NCBI RefSeq assembly: GCF_020889785.1
Contig: NZ_JACMYK010000005.1
Coordinates: 62,001-126,000 of the forward strand
Direction of reading: 5' to 3'
Length of the DNA stretch: 64,000 bases
Source of the DNA: Bradyrhizobium acaciae
Lineage (GTDB): Bacteria; Pseudomonadota; Alphaproteobacteria; Rhizobiales; Xanthobacteraceae
Position numbers and translations under genes: made by a program. The first letter of the stretch is position 1. Every line of letters starts with the position of its first letter. Positions 29,434 to 38,991 of the stretch are shown here, in pieces. The notes below the pieces were generated by a model. That model was not told where the DNA came from. It ran no database searches and worked only from the letters and a program-made list of their open reading frames with translations.

Positions 29434-30033
29434 TTACGGTTGTCGGCTGTGAGATATCGATCTGTCTAATGCGTACTGGTCGCCAGGTTGCAACTCCTGA
29501 TTGGAGTTTCCGATGCCCGTCTTGCCTTCAAGTTCAGCCGACAACTCGAGATTGTTGCGCAACATCGTATTTGTGGGCTCGATCGCGAGGCCTTGACGAT
29601 ATAGCACTTGCGCCTCCTCGTGGCGCCCCTGTTGATCGAGCACTACGCCTTTGGCATTCAATGCGCGCAGGTCGCCGGGTGTTGCCAATAGTACCGCATT
29701 GAGCACCTGAAGTGCCTCATCTGAGGAATTGTGCGCCAATAAGGCCCGTGCAAGAGAAATTGCCGCATTGACGTTTTCCGGTTGTTGGTCCAACGTTGCG
29801 CGTAGACTCTGCTCATCAGCATCAACGAGAGCGCGCGAGATGCGCTCACGCATGGCGGGGTCAAACTCTTTGGCGCCTGCTCGGTCTGAGGTGGACCGCT
29901 GCTGGCGTGAAAGATCGGACAGGCTCGCGCAACCGGTGAGCATCCCAATAGTGAGCATCGCAGGCAGAGCCGACCATTGGCCTGGACTGACGAAGCACAA
30001 GCGCCGCCGACGTTTGGTTCCATTTGAATTCAT
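29434..30033 (-). CDS. TPR lipoprotein of the type III secretion cluster
   Basis: The 199-residue product has a lipobox (IGMLTGCAS) after a basic N-terminus, then tetratricopeptide repeats (NVNAAISLARALLAHNSSDEAL, then ALNAKGVVLDQQGRHEEAQVLYRQGL). It follows rhcV by 30 bases, as a TPR gene does in other rhizobial T3SS clusters. A role as pilotin or assembly factor for the secretin is an inference from the lipid anchor and TPR fold. Confidence 0.82.
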   Translation of the reverse strand: MNSNGTKRRRRLCFVSPGQWSALPAMLTIGMLTGCASLSDLSRQQRSTSDRAGAKEFDPAMRERISRALVDADEQSLRATLDQQPENVNAAISLARALLAHNSSDEALQVLNAVLLATPGDLRALNAKGVVLDQQGRHEEAQVLYRQGLAIEPTNTMLRNNLELSAELEGKTGIGNSNQELQPGDQYALDRSISHSRQP

Positions 30034-30063
30034 AGCCTGCTCACGATGATCTGCCGTGCAGTC

Positions 30064-32175
30064 TCAACTCGCAGCGCTCAGGAGACTGCCCGGGGAAGGG
30101 CTCTTGTCCTTGGCAGCTGCCAGCTTCACGGATCCGATCGGTTGGACCGTGAAATCCGCGGCGAGGTCTTGATAAGAAAGGACAGGCAGGTCGATTCCGT
30201 TACGCGTGAGAAACCCGCGAACGAAACGCCGGATGTCCATCGAACCTAGAATAACTGGCTGGCTTTGGCTGCGCGCGATGCTCGAATGGATCTGGCGAAA
30301 TTGGGAGAGCAGCATCTCGCTTTGCCGGTCCTCCAAGACAAGATATGGGCCGACGGCGGTCTCGCGCACGGCACCCCGCACGATGTCCTCAGTCTCACGC
30401 TCGACGATAAAGGCAGCTACAACGCGATGTGCGTTGGCATAGCGGTGACAGATCTGCCGCTTCAGAACAGAGCGCACATATTCGGTGAGCAGTGTAGGAT
30501 TTTGCTCCCGTTCGCTCCATTCCGCAAGCGCCTCCAGAACCAAACGGGTGTTCCGGATCGGGATACCCTCGTCCAGCAAACGACGCAGGACATCTGCGAT
30601 TCGAGGGATCGGTGTCGTGCGCAGCACCTCCTTCACCAGATCGGCATATTCCTGCTCCATCCGGCCAAGCAACTGGCGCGTTTCCTGAATGCCAACCAGG
30701 CGCTGCGCATAGCGCGTCAACGTGGACCGGATGCGCAAGGCGATGATTTCGCTCGGTCCGTGATGCCCTATGCCGGCCGCTTTGAGAGCAGCCGCATGGC
30801 CCTGTTCGATCCAGATCCGATTCGTGTCTGGATCCTGCCAGAAGGGTATGCCGCTCAATTCGATGTTCGCTACGTCGTCATCAAGCAAGAGCTTTGTCGG
30901 GTCAATAGCGCCCTCTTCTACGGGCACGCCCTCGACGGCCACACTGAATTGCGATCGGGCAAGGTGATTTGCGCTTTGGGCGGGAATGCGTGGAATTGTG
31001 ATGCCCAGATCAGCTGAGACCAGTGCCGAAACCCGTGCGACGCACCGCTCGAGTTCCGCCACGTCCATTGCCTTCATCAGGTTCGGCGCTAGCAACAGGG
31101 TAATCGGAAGTGCCTCGGCAGGCAGGCTTTGCTTCTGACCCTGCGTGGAAGCGGGAGCTGAACCGGAGGGATTGACGCCGGCCTTGGGAGCGGTCTTGTT
31201 CTCTGGCTCGCCAACCTTGACAAAGCTGGCGGCGGAAAAGAGCGCGGCCAGTATGACAAAGGGGGGCAAAGGGAAGCCAGGAACAAGCCCCATCACAAGC
31301 AGGACGCAGGCGGCCAGCCGGAGCGCTTGTGTGCTGGCCGTAAGCTGGTTGACGATATCGGCGCCCAGATTAAGTCTTGAAGGACCGTTGACACGAGTGA
31401 CAATGGTTGCGGCTGTAATTGACAGAAGCAGGGCTGGGATCTGCGAAATGAGCGCATCACCGATCGTCAGGATAGTGTATTGATGCATCGCCTCTTCAAG
31501 GGACATGCCCCTGGAGAGCGAGCCGATCGTGATGCCACCTAGCATATTGATACAGATGACTATGAGTCCGGCGATGGCGTCGCCCTTCACGAATTTCATG
31601 GCGCCGTCCATCGCGCCGTGAAGCTGGCTTTCCCGCTCCAGCACGCCGCGCCGGCTGCGGGCTTCGTGCTGGTCGATATGGCCGTTGCGCAGCTCGGCGT
31701 CGATCGCCATCTGCTTGCCCGGCAGCGCATCAAGCGTGAAGCGCGCCGACACCTCTGCCACTCGTTCGGCGCCCTTGGCCAGAACCATGAATTGCACCAT
31801 GGTTACGATCAGGAATATGACAATGCCGACGGCGATGTTGCCAGATATGACGAAATCGCCGAACGTATGGATGATGCTGCCGGCGTCGCCCTCGGCCAGG
31901 ATCAGCCGCGTCGTTGCAACGGTAAGAGCGAGACGAAAAACAGTGGAGATCAGGATGACGCCCGGCAGGGATGAAAAGTCGAGCGGCGTGTTGAGATACA
32001 GGGCGACCATCAGCAACAGTATGGCAAAGCCAAGATTGAAGCCGATCAGCATATCGATCACGACGATCGGGATCGGCATGATCATCATTCCGATCGCCAG
32101 AAGAAGCATCAGCGCGACCATCAAATCCGGGTGGGCGGGCGCGCGCGTGATGAGATTTCGTAGAACGTTGGCCAT
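30064..32175 (-). CDS. rhcV: SctV export apparatus protein RhcV
   Basis: The 703-residue FHIPEP-family protein has an N-terminal membrane half with several helices (MVALMLLLAIGMMIMPIPIVVIDM onward), the signature segment RFTLDALPGKQMAIDAELRNG, and a cytosolic C-terminal half that forms the nonameric ring accepting substrates. ATG 32175 has AAGG upstream. It ends a leftward operon from nopC, with 8 bases from the preceding gene. Confidence 0.97.
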   Translation of the reverse strand: MANVLRNLITRAPAHPDLMVALMLLLAIGMMIMPIPIVVIDMLIGFNLGFAILLLMVALYLNTPLDFSSLPGVILISTVFRLALTVATTRLILAEGDAGSIIHTFGDFVISGNIAVGIVIFLIVTMVQFMVLAKGAERVAEVSARFTLDALPGKQMAIDAELRNGHIDQHEARSRRGVLERESQLHGAMDGAMKFVKGDAIAGLIVICINMLGGITIGSLSRGMSLEEAMHQYTILTIGDALISQIPALLLSITAATIVTRVNGPSRLNLGADIVNQLTASTQALRLAACVLLVMGLVPGFPLPPFVILAALFSAASFVKVGEPENKTAPKAGVNPSGSAPASTQGQKQSLPAEALPITLLLAPNLMKAMDVAELERCVARVSALVSADLGITIPRIPAQSANHLARSQFSVAVEGVPVEEGAIDPTKLLLDDDVANIELSGIPFWQDPDTNRIWIEQGHAAALKAAGIGHHGPSEIIALRIRSTLTRYAQRLVGIQETRQLLGRMEQEYADLVKEVLRTTPIPRIADVLRRLLDEGIPIRNTRLVLEALAEWSEREQNPTLLTEYVRSVLKRQICHRYANAHRVVAAFIVERETEDIVRGAVRETAVGPYLVLEDRQSEMLLSQFRQIHSSIARSQSQPVILGSMDIRRFVRGFLTRNGIDLPVLSYQDLAADFTVQPIGSVKLAAAKDKSPSPGSLLSAAS

Positions 32176-32183
32176 GAGAAGCC

Positions 32184-32612
32184 TTATTGTTGTTTGGCTG
32201 GAGCTGTGTTGCCGCGCAACGAAACATAGCGCTTGAAGACGGCCTGCGCTTCGGCCATGCGGCCGGCGTGACGCAGGGCGTGGCTGCGCATCAGCATCAA
32301 TGGCAGAGACGAAGAGGGTTGGCCATCTAGGTTGTCAAGCCGATCCAATACCGACAGTGCTTCGTCACCGCGACGCTCCGAGATGAGAGCATAGGCCAGG
32401 ATCCGCAGCAGGCCAATGTCTCGAGAGTGTTCGTGAGCAACAAGCCGCAACAGAGCCAGGCTCTTTGCGCTCTGCCCGCACGAAAGATAGATATAAGAAA
32501 GCACGCAGAGCAAATCTCGCTCCGGCCCAGAGACCAGCTCGAGAGCATCGGCTTTGGAAACGTTTGGCCGCTGTGTAGATGCGACGTGTTGCAATTTGTC
32601 TGGCTCGGCCAT
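32184..32612 (-). CDS. TPR-like small type III secretion protein
   Basis: A 142-residue product with helical repeat pattern (SCGQSAKSLALLRLVAHEHSRDIG, DEALSVLDRLDN, HALRHAGRMAEAQAVFKRYV). It resembles the YscG-like TPR chaperones of type III systems, but no specific match can be claimed. It lies two bases after the preceding gene and eight before rhcV. Confidence 0.7.
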   Translation of the reverse strand: MAEPDKLQHVASTQRPNVSKADALELVSGPERDLLCVLSYIYLSCGQSAKSLALLRLVAHEHSRDIGLLRILAYALISERRGDEALSVLDRLDNLDGQPSSSLPLMLMRSHALRHAGRMAEAQAVFKRYVSLRGNTAPAKQQ

Positions 32613-32614
32613 TG

Positions 32615-33154
32615 CTAGCCTTTGATCAAGCCGTTGTGGCTCTGCCGGAGCAAGATTAACCGCTGCAGCTCCAGCTGCAGAAGGGCCGCTCCTTCGCGTG
32701 CCACCAAATCCTCTGGCGCGGCAGATAGCGTATTGGCTAAACGCTCCAAAAGAGGGCCGTGTTGCTCGGGACGCAGAACGTGCGAATGACGTAGCCGCGG
32801 CGTCACGAAAGAGAGCAGGCTATGCGCGAGATTAGGCCCGTTAAGCCAAGCGAGTTCCGAGCCTGGCTCGATCTGACCTGGTTGGGCGCGGGCCTCGTCG
32901 AGATTGACGCGTGAAATCGCGTTGATCGAACCGAGCTCGAGCGCGCTGTCGATCGTGCCCTCAACCAAGCGATCGGGCGCGTCGTTATGCTGGGAAATTG
33001 CGCCGTGGTTCTTGTCATCATTGCCACGCGTCCGATCGATCCCGATGGACTTGGCTCGAGAATTGCCCGGCGTGATGCTAGATGCATGATGATCAACGTT
33101 TGGTCCCTGAAAAGAGGCGCCAGGCTCGACGGAATTCGGGGGCAGCCTAGTCAT
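32615..33154 (-). CDS. Type III secretion cluster protein, unknown
   Basis: A 179-residue product with a disordered, polar N-terminal third and a helical C-terminal region (LLERLANTLSAAPEDLVAREGAALLQLELQRLILL). AAGGAAG precedes ATG 33154. It is placed between sctD and the TPR-like gene in the operon. It could be a regulator or substrate of the apparatus; I cannot assign a Sct letter. Confidence 0.65.
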   Translation of the reverse strand: MTRLPPNSVEPGASFQGPNVDHHASSITPGNSRAKSIGIDRTRGNDDKNHGAISQHNDAPDRLVEGTIDSALELGSINAISRVNLDEARAQPGQIEPGSELAWLNGPNLAHSLLSFVTPRLRHSHVLRPEQHGPLLERLANTLSAAPEDLVAREGAALLQLELQRLILLRQSHNGLIKG

Positions 33155-33187
33155 GGCACTTTGCTTCCTTACCTGCGGCCTGAAACG

Positions 33188-34078
33188 CTAATAGGACAGA
33201 GCGGAGAGCCGGCCATTCCGGCTCAGCAGAACACGCCCTTCCTCAATTCCGTTGACGGTCCATCCATTGCTCAACAGCGCGCCAACAAAATACTTTTGGC
33301 CAGCAACGACGATGTAAGGATCGCTGCCGCGCCACACAGCCTGGATCCCGATTGCGGAAGGTGTCTTCTCATCCTTGATGGCGACTGCATTGACGAGCGT
33401 ATAAGCGCCGTTGCTATTGCGATCAAAGCGTTGCTGGATGTCTTGCCAAGTGGTGAGTGCAGCGGGCGTAATGCTGCCGTCGGCCGTGACAACGCCGGCC
33501 CCAGAACCGATTTTGATGCCGACAAGGCCCGCTCTGTCAACTTCCTCTTGCAGCAGCCCCGCAGCTGCATCGGTGGCCAGAGCATCAGGAGCGCTGAGCG
33601 CCAGCTTGGGTGCAACATCGGCGGCAGGAGGCGACGAACTTGGCACCGCAGCGGTGTCGGTCTGGACAAAACTGGTCGACAATGTGCCAGCCGCGGCAAA
33701 GCTGATCACGACCAGGGCGAGTCCGGCGAGCGATACACGCCGGCGATCGATAGAGCCAGCTTTTTCGAGACCCTCGATAGACCACCGGATCGACATTTCG
33801 CCGGCATGAAGGACAGCAGGAAGAGGGACAACGATGGGCGCGTTTGGCAAAACAGTCTCGTGTCCCTGGACACGAACGTCGCCCGCCAGTGCCTCGATCT
33901 CGATCGAGTTGGAATGCGGGGTGACACGAAGATGGTGTGGTTCGAGGCCCTGTTCGACAAAGATTAAATCAGCATCGAGGCTGCTTCCGATCAGACACGA
34001 TCCGCCCCCTACTTTTCCCGTCAGCCCAGAATAGCATCCCAGCAGCACTTCGAAACGCGGGCAGTGTGGTTCATTCAC
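33188..34078 (-). CDS. SctD-type inner membrane ring protein
   Basis: The 296-residue protein has an N-terminal FHA-like cytosolic domain (LLGCYSGLTGKVGGGSCLIGSSLDADLIF), one membrane helix (VSLAGLALVVISFAAAGTLS) near residue 140 and a periplasmic part with ring-building folds. This is the SctD layout, shorter than in animal pathogens as usual in the Rhc family. It follows nopA after a strong hairpin. Confidence 0.85.
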   Translation of the reverse strand: MNEPHCPRFEVLLGCYSGLTGKVGGGSCLIGSSLDADLIFVEQGLEPHHLRVTPHSNSIEIEALAGDVRVQGHETVLPNAPIVVPLPAVLHAGEMSIRWSIEGLEKAGSIDRRRVSLAGLALVVISFAAAGTLSTSFVQTDTAAVPSSSPPAADVAPKLALSAPDALATDAAAGLLQEEVDRAGLVGIKIGSGAGVVTADGSITPAALTTWQDIQQRFDRNSNGAYTLVNAVAIKDEKTPSAIGIQAVWRGSDPYIVVAGQKYFVGALLSNGWTVNGIEEGRVLLSRNGRLSALSY

Positions 34079-34098
34079 GGTCGCTCTCCTGAACTGCG

Positions 34099-34132
34099 AA
34101 CGGGACCGTACGGCAAAACCGTACGGCCCGTT
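34099..34132 (-). terminator. Hairpin between nopA and sctD
   Basis: A 14-bp stem with one bulged base (AACGGG-A-CCGTACGG with CCGTACGGCCCGTT) and a CAAAA loop. It probably caps the abundant needle-subunit mRNA and lowers expression of sctD and rhcV downstream. Confidence 0.6.
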
Positions 34133-34193
34133 GCGACTTCACGGACTAAGCAGCCCGGGAAAGTGAGCGACGCACGTCGCCCCACCTCATCCC

Positions 34194-34427
34194 TTACTGC
34201 ACCCGCTCATCGGCTGCTTTCTTGACGGTCGAAAGCTCGGTCGAGACGACGCGAAGCTCCACATCCCTCTCGGCAGCCTTGGTGCTCGTGGCGGTCAGAG
34301 CGGCGATTTGCCGTTGGAATGCAGCCTCTCCAGCAACTTCAGCACCGGCGGAAGCGGCTCCAGTTGCAGCGGTGCCAGCTGCACCACCTGCAATCGAGGT
34401 ACCAGACGCACCAACGCCCTTAGTCAT
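34194..34427 (-). CDS. nopA: NopA, needle/pilus subunit (SctF-like)
   Basis: The 77-residue product starts MTKGVGASGTSIAGG, is rich in Ala and Gly and has a helical C-terminal half (FQRQIAALTATSTKAAERDVELR). AGGAG sits at good distance before ATG 34427. NopA forms the extracellular pilus in rhizobia. It follows nopC by 73 bases, a gap that contains two small hairpins built on the repeat CGCCGCAAC. Confidence 0.88.
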   Translation of the reverse strand: MTKGVGASGTSIAGGAAGTAATGAASAGAEVAGEAAFQRQIAALTATSTKAAERDVELRVVSTELSTVKKAADERVQ

Positions 34428-34500
34428 AGTAATTCTCCTGTGTGCTCGAATTTCGCCGCAACGTGCGGCTCCTATTTTCCTGACGCCGCAACATGCGACG

Positions 34501-34797
34501 TCAGGAATCCTCTTCTGTTTCGGCCATAACGTCGTCGAAATGACCCATTGCACTATTTGCAAGCTGTAGAGCAGCGGCTCCCAGAGCGACGTTGAAGGCT
34601 TGCTGCATGGCGGCTTCTCGCGAGGTGCCGCCCGCAGTGGACGCGCCGCCGTTTACGGGACTGTTCGCATCTGGCGATCGGCCGTGATCATCGCGCTCGT
34701 CAGGTTTGTGAGATCCTTTTTTGCCGCTGCTTTTGCCGCCAGCCGCATGGAGGTCGGCATCAACGTGCCCAGTCGCGCTGGAGCTTGTAACGCGCAT
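34501..34797 (-). CDS. nopC: NopC, secreted type III protein
   Basis: A 98-residue product, MRVTSSSATGHVDADLH, followed by a charged Ser/Gly/Lys region and a C-terminal amphipathic helix (QQAFNVALGAAALQLANS). Size, position ahead of nopA and the tts box 67 bases upstream identify NopC, which is secreted and reported to be delivered to host cells. AGGAG precedes the ATG. Confidence 0.86.
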   Translation of the reverse strand: MRVTSSSATGHVDADLHAAGGKSSGKKGSHKPDERDDHGRSPDANSPVNGGASTAGGTSREAAMQQAFNVALGAAALQLANSAMGHFDDVMAETEEDS

Positions 34798-34863
34798 CGG
34801 GTTCTCCTATCTCAATTCAATCGTGCCAATGGACCAGTCTCCGCCCACCAATGTGCAAACGTT

Positions 34864-34881
34864 AGCTTTCGAGAAGCTGAC
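34864..34881 (-). promoter_or_regulatory. tts box upstream of nopC
   Basis: On the minus strand GTCAGCTTCTCGAAAGCT matches the TtsI box core exactly. It would drive nopC-nopA and, through read-through, sctD to rhcV. Confidence 0.92.
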
Positions 34882-35645
34882 GAGTTCTACAAAATGTAAT
34901 GGGCCGATGCTGGATCTGCGAAAGCTGCAGATCAGATGGTATGTACCGGGACAAACGTTCGTTTGTGGAACTCGATCGGGTCGGATCGCTGCTCATCAAG
35001 TCGAAAGCTTCAGCAGGCGGATGTTGACGCGACTATTAATAGCTCGCGTTTGCTGCAATCCCGGGCTGGCGTCACTTTCGATGCCCGCGGGGTCTTTCGA
35101 CAACTTGCTTGCAGCCGGGCGCAGCGGGACGGAGCTTGACCTGGTTTGGAGCGGGGCCGAAAGCGAGATTGACGGCGATTCGGTGGTCAAGGACGATCCA
35201 TCGGTCCTGGAGGGCTCATGAAGGATCCGTCAATCGGGGCCCGCCTTCATGCAGAGCGAACAGCAGCTTGCGGCTCGAGAAGCGGTCCTTCCCCTGGCGC
35301 TCTGCGATCAGCATGTTCCTGATCTTTGCGCAAGCCGGCAGGTTCCGCCGCTCTGACCGGCTCTGTCGCGCGGTTTTAATGCATCGACCTTCTTGCCGGG
35401 CTGCGTATGCAGCCGATTGACCTTCGTAGCGGCAGGCTGGATTTGAGGTCGGCCTCGCGCGATCGATCGCGACCCACATAAATCGTGCGCAGCGAAGAGC
35501 GAGCAAGTTCCTCGGATCCGGCGGACGGTATCGAGGATGGTAGAGTTTGCGCGGCCGACTGCTCGGCAGGGAGACCCGACCGCGCGTAAGCCGCACAAGC
35601 TCGACTGGCGTTGTCAGCCTGATCCTGACAGATAGTGCGATCCGG
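34882..35645. other. 0.76 kb between nopX and the nopC promoter, no gene seen
   Basis: Overlapping frames with no binding sites or motifs. Confidence 0.5.
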
Positions 35646-37451
35646 CTAGGCGTTGGCGCCTGCAGCTTGCATGCGTTCGGACTCGATGCGAGCCTTCAAG
35701 TTGTTCAGGTAGTCCTCCGCGTAGGACTGGGCTACCGAAACCGGAAGATTGACCCCCGCCGTGGCTGCTTCTTGAATTGCCTGCTTCACCAAGCCTTCTC
35801 GCATTGCCAATTTGACCTCAGGGCCGCCGATGCAGCCTACCGCCTGTGCCGCAAGGCTCAGGCCAGCTTCTTCGAGCGCTTGCTTTATGTTGCCACCGCT
35901 GATCGCAGTGTGAAGAAGATTTGCAGCTTGCGCTTCGGCTTCGAGCACCATTGACGCCAGATCGGCCAATTCGCCCAAGCCTGGAATGAAGCTAAGTACA
36001 CCGACTGCTGTCGCGGCCCAGTCGAGTACCTTCGAGCCAACCTTGAGCACGTCATTGATTGCGTGCATGAAGGCGCCACCGTTTTTTTTGGGAGACTTGA
36101 TGTCGGGTTGGTCTGCCACGCCCATCGACATGTCCGCGACCGCGTCCTTCTCAGCGGCCGTTCGGGCGGCATGCGTTTTCACCTGCTGAACGGTGCGGTT
36201 CGCACCGGACATGTTGCTGAAGAACTGGTTGAAGTCACTCTTGCTGATGTTGCCGGAATCGACCGTATGGCCGCCGCCGAAGTCGAAGAACTTGTGGTGG
36301 GTTTTGTAGCCCGTAATCGCGTTGTTCATTAACCCGAACAGCACAGGGTCGGACAGCAGCTGGGATGCCGCCTTTCGCACCTCGGGCGCGAGGCTCTTGT
36401 CATCGGCCATGCTCGCCAGCTTTTCCCGCGTCAGGTCGCCCTTCCCGAAAAAGGCGCTTTGGTTCTTGCTGATCGTGTCGAGCGTATCGAGCTCGGCTTT
36501 CGTGAGATTCACCGATGATGAAGCAACCTGCAGGAAGTCCTCTTTGTGGACCTTGTCTATCGAGCCGCCATACAACTGCTTCCATTCATCCGGATGGTCG
36601 AGGAAGTATTGAGCGGCCGCGAGAACCTGCGGCGGGCATTTGCCCGTCTTAGCTTCGCCGTCGACGATCTGCTTGAAATCCGAAAGGCTTAGGTTCTTGG
36701 GCAGGTTATCGGAATAGCGATAGAGCTCGCGCAATGCATCGGTCAGCATCATAACCGATGGCTCGCCATTGCCGCTGCCGTCGGAGGGGATGTAGTTTTG
36801 CGTATAGTTCTTTGCCCGCTGCTCCTGGAACTCAGCAACTTGCGGGTGGTGATCGGAGAAGCCGGAGAGATCACCCGCTTTGATTTTACCGCCGCAGCGG
36901 CCGTCGCCTTGCGAACCTATTGCGTAGAAGAGCTCGGGGTCTCGCTGGAGTGCCTCGATCGCCGCCTTTAGATCCGGCGGTGTGGAGGGATCGTTGGCCA
37001 AATCTCCCAGAGATTTCCAATCCAGCGGGCATTTGTCCTTGTGTCGGATCAGCACCGACACAATCTGCAGCTCGGCCTCAGTCGGGGTGCCGCTGTTCCA
37101 CGTAATTCTGGAGCTTTGTACGGGGGCTTCTGCAATCTTTGGGGCGTTCGCCGCGGAGGAGGCTTCCTCAGAGGACGGCTCGGGGGTCTCCTGACATGCG
37201 TCCAGTGCGGCCTTGATCTCCGGCGGGATGATGTTCCGCACCTCTTGCGTGAGTTCCTGCGTCAGTTGCTTGGCCGAGTCCTCGGTCGCCGGACCTTGCG
37301 GTGGGGAATGCTCGTCAGTCGTGCCCTTCAACGACAAACTGACCAGCACCGCCTCGAAGCTTGAAAAGTCACGCGCCTGCGAGGGCCCAGAAGCCAGCCC
37401 CGACAAAGCCAAATTCGAGCTGGTGGTTAGCGGCAGATTGTTGACTGACAT
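35646..37451 (-). CDS. nopX: NopX, translocon component
   Basis: NopX (NolX) is the putative pore-forming translocator that puts effectors into plant cells and is related to HrpF. The 601-residue product starts MSVNNLPLTTSSNLALSGLASG, carries long hydrophilic repeats in the middle (DLGDLANDPSTPPDLKAAIEAL and similar) and a C-terminal hydrophobic region (LDWAATAVGVLSFIPGLGELADLASMVLEAEA). Two ATG codons lie together at 37454 and 37451 after AGAGGA; I chose the second. A tts box is about 210 bases upstream. Confidence 0.94.
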   Translation of the reverse strand: MSVNNLPLTTSSNLALSGLASGPSQARDFSSFEAVLVSLSLKGTTDEHSPPQGPATEDSAKQLTQELTQEVRNIIPPEIKAALDACQETPEPSSEEASSAANAPKIAEAPVQSSRITWNSGTPTEAELQIVSVLIRHKDKCPLDWKSLGDLANDPSTPPDLKAAIEALQRDPELFYAIGSQGDGRCGGKIKAGDLSGFSDHHPQVAEFQEQRAKNYTQNYIPSDGSGNGEPSVMMLTDALRELYRYSDNLPKNLSLSDFKQIVDGEAKTGKCPPQVLAAAQYFLDHPDEWKQLYGGSIDKVHKEDFLQVASSSVNLTKAELDTLDTISKNQSAFFGKGDLTREKLASMADDKSLAPEVRKAASQLLSDPVLFGLMNNAITGYKTHHKFFDFGGGHTVDSGNISKSDFNQFFSNMSGANRTVQQVKTHAARTAAEKDAVADMSMGVADQPDIKSPKKNGGAFMHAINDVLKVGSKVLDWAATAVGVLSFIPGLGELADLASMVLEAEAQAANLLHTAISGGNIKQALEEAGLSLAAQAVGCIGGPEVKLAMREGLVKQAIQEAATAGVNLPVSVAQSYAEDYLNNLKARIESERMQAAGANA

Positions 37452-37657
37452 CATACGTCCTCTGATTTGAGATCGCACCACAAGCTGGCTATGTGGCGCA
37501 GCCTGAGATCGCGGCGAACAACGAGCAAGAGATGTCGATAGGCTTCAATGGCTCCTACCGCTTGCTTCCGATTGCACAACGCTCCCAGCGCTCGGTTTGG
37601 CTACAATCTATAGGCATATCGCCGTCTAGATATTCACGCCGTATGGTAGGAGCGATT

Positions 37658-37675
37658 AGCTTTCGAGAAGCTGAC
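37658..37675 (-). promoter_or_regulatory. tts box upstream of nopX
   Basis: On the minus strand GTCAGCTTCTCGAAAGCT is an exact TtsI box core, about 210 bases before the nopX start. Confidence 0.92.
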
Positions 37676-38065
37676 GGCGCTCAAAGGATTTCACAATGAG
37701 TTGAGAAATGACGTCGCTCAAGGCGGCGACGGGTCCTCAATTCGGCATCGGCTTGCTTCGGTGCTCGATCGCTCGCCTCTGCGACAGCCAGGTCAACGAG
37801 TCTGCCGCTCTTCGCAGGATTCGCGTGCGCTGATTCATGCAACACATCGCGGGTTCCGCAACATCTCTCGGCAACTCACCAGCGCTCAGCCAGCTCGCGC
37901 CTGCGTGTCAAACAAATTATTGGCGTCTGCCCGATCGGGGCGATGCAGCATGATCGGATCAGATTGCTGGGGTGGCCGCACGAATCAATCCATCGCCCAA
38001 AAAGTTGAGCGGTGCATGGTACTCTGGACGCCTCGAATCTCAGATGCACTCTGCATCTGTCAATG
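37676..38065. other. Intergenic stretch, no gene seen
   Basis: No motif or likely gene between the nopX tts box and the end of the next gene. Confidence 0.5.
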
Positions 38066-38752
38066 TCATTGTGCTTGGTCACCTGGCGGGTGTTCGCCCG
38101 AACCTGCGGGCCCAAGGGCGGCGTCCAGCGACGGTTCGAGACGAATGAACCCTTCTGCTCGCCATTGCGCCGTGTGAGGCACACCCAGGATGGTGAACGT
38201 TGTAGTCCGGACATTTATGCTCGGCATGACGTCACGGCCTCTCAGCATCTCGATCTGAGCAGGCGTAGCTGTTTGGCCGATGAAGACCCAGTTGTCGCTG
38301 GCGAGATATCCGTTCGCCATGACGAAATCGCCAAGTTCCGGCGGCGCGACGCGCGCGGGCAGCGGGGACCGCTCCTGAGACCGTCTGGCGTGAGGCGACC
38401 CCGCGTGCATGAGTCCAGGCTCAAGATCTTGCCAAACAGGGTCGTTGCCGAAATCAGAGGAGACCACGCGATCTTGAGCGGCCGCCTGTTGGGAATTGGA
38501 CTGCTCGCCGCCGGTCAATGCCGGCCCGACATGCGACGGTCGGCCTCCAAGCTCCTGCCAAATCAGGTCCTGGCTGTATCCAGGCATTTCATGCAATGCC
38601 ATCAGTTCACGCTCAAACTCACTTCGATCGGCGGGCGATGAGGCCGAGCGGGGCGGTGGGCTCTTGTCTGCTCCGCCTAGCGCATGAACTCCATCCTGTT
38701 CCTCCTTTTGTACGACAATGCGGCTCTCAACCGATGCGGCGAAGTTCATGAC
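38066..38752 (-). CDS. Putative type III secreted protein with GxPxTA module
   Basis: A 228-residue protein behind a tts box. The start MNFAASVESRIVVQKEEQDG is polar and disordered, followed by a helix with FERELMAL (residue 45 on), repeats around the motif DLIWQELGG / DPVWQDLEPG, and a C-terminal part ending TILGVPHTAQWRAEGFIRLEP. That end resembles three repeated segments in the protein at 58806-61124 (see findings). The frame stays open upstream through the tts box itself, so the start must be at or near 38752. It lies between nopX and rhcC1. No enzymatic motif is visible. Confidence 0.75.
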   Translation of the reverse strand, partial: VMNFAASVESRIVVQKEEQDGVHALGGADKSPPPRSASSPADRSEFERELMALHEMPGYSQDLIWQELGGRPSHVGPALTGGEQSNSQQAAAQDRVVSSDFGNDPVWQDLEPGLMHAGSPHARRSQERSPLPARVAPPELGDFVMANGYLASDNWVFIGQTATPAQIEMLRGRDVMPSINVRTTTFTILGVPHTAQWRAEGFIRLEPSLDAALGPAGSGEHPPGDQAQ

Positions 38753-38920
38753 GGACTTCGTAGAGCTTTTCAAAAGCTCGCATGAAACGCTAAGGCTGCA
38801 AAGCAGGTCACGGATACTGCTTGCCCTTTTCGGCTCGAGCATACGTTGTGCGGGCCCGGACCTTTGTTGCCTGTCTTGCGGCATCCCGCTGGACAGCCGC
38901 CCTCTCATCATGACAGCTGC

Positions 38921-38938
38921 AGCTTTCGAAAAGCTGAC
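38921..38938 (-). promoter_or_regulatory. tts box upstream of the 38.1-38.8 kb gene
   Basis: On the minus strand GTCAGCTTTTCGAAAGCT is an exact TtsI box core, 169 bases before the chosen start. Confidence 0.9.
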
Positions 38939-38991
38939 CGAGGGCATAAGTAGAAATTACATCTCCTCCCAACCCATCTGTTATTATCCGT

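Noticed and set aside
38763..38779. Perfect palindrome GAGCTTTT-C-AAAAGCTC near the start of the 38.1-38.8 kb gene
   Set aside because: It resembles half a tts box on each strand but lacks the GTCAG part; a full tts box lies upstream.
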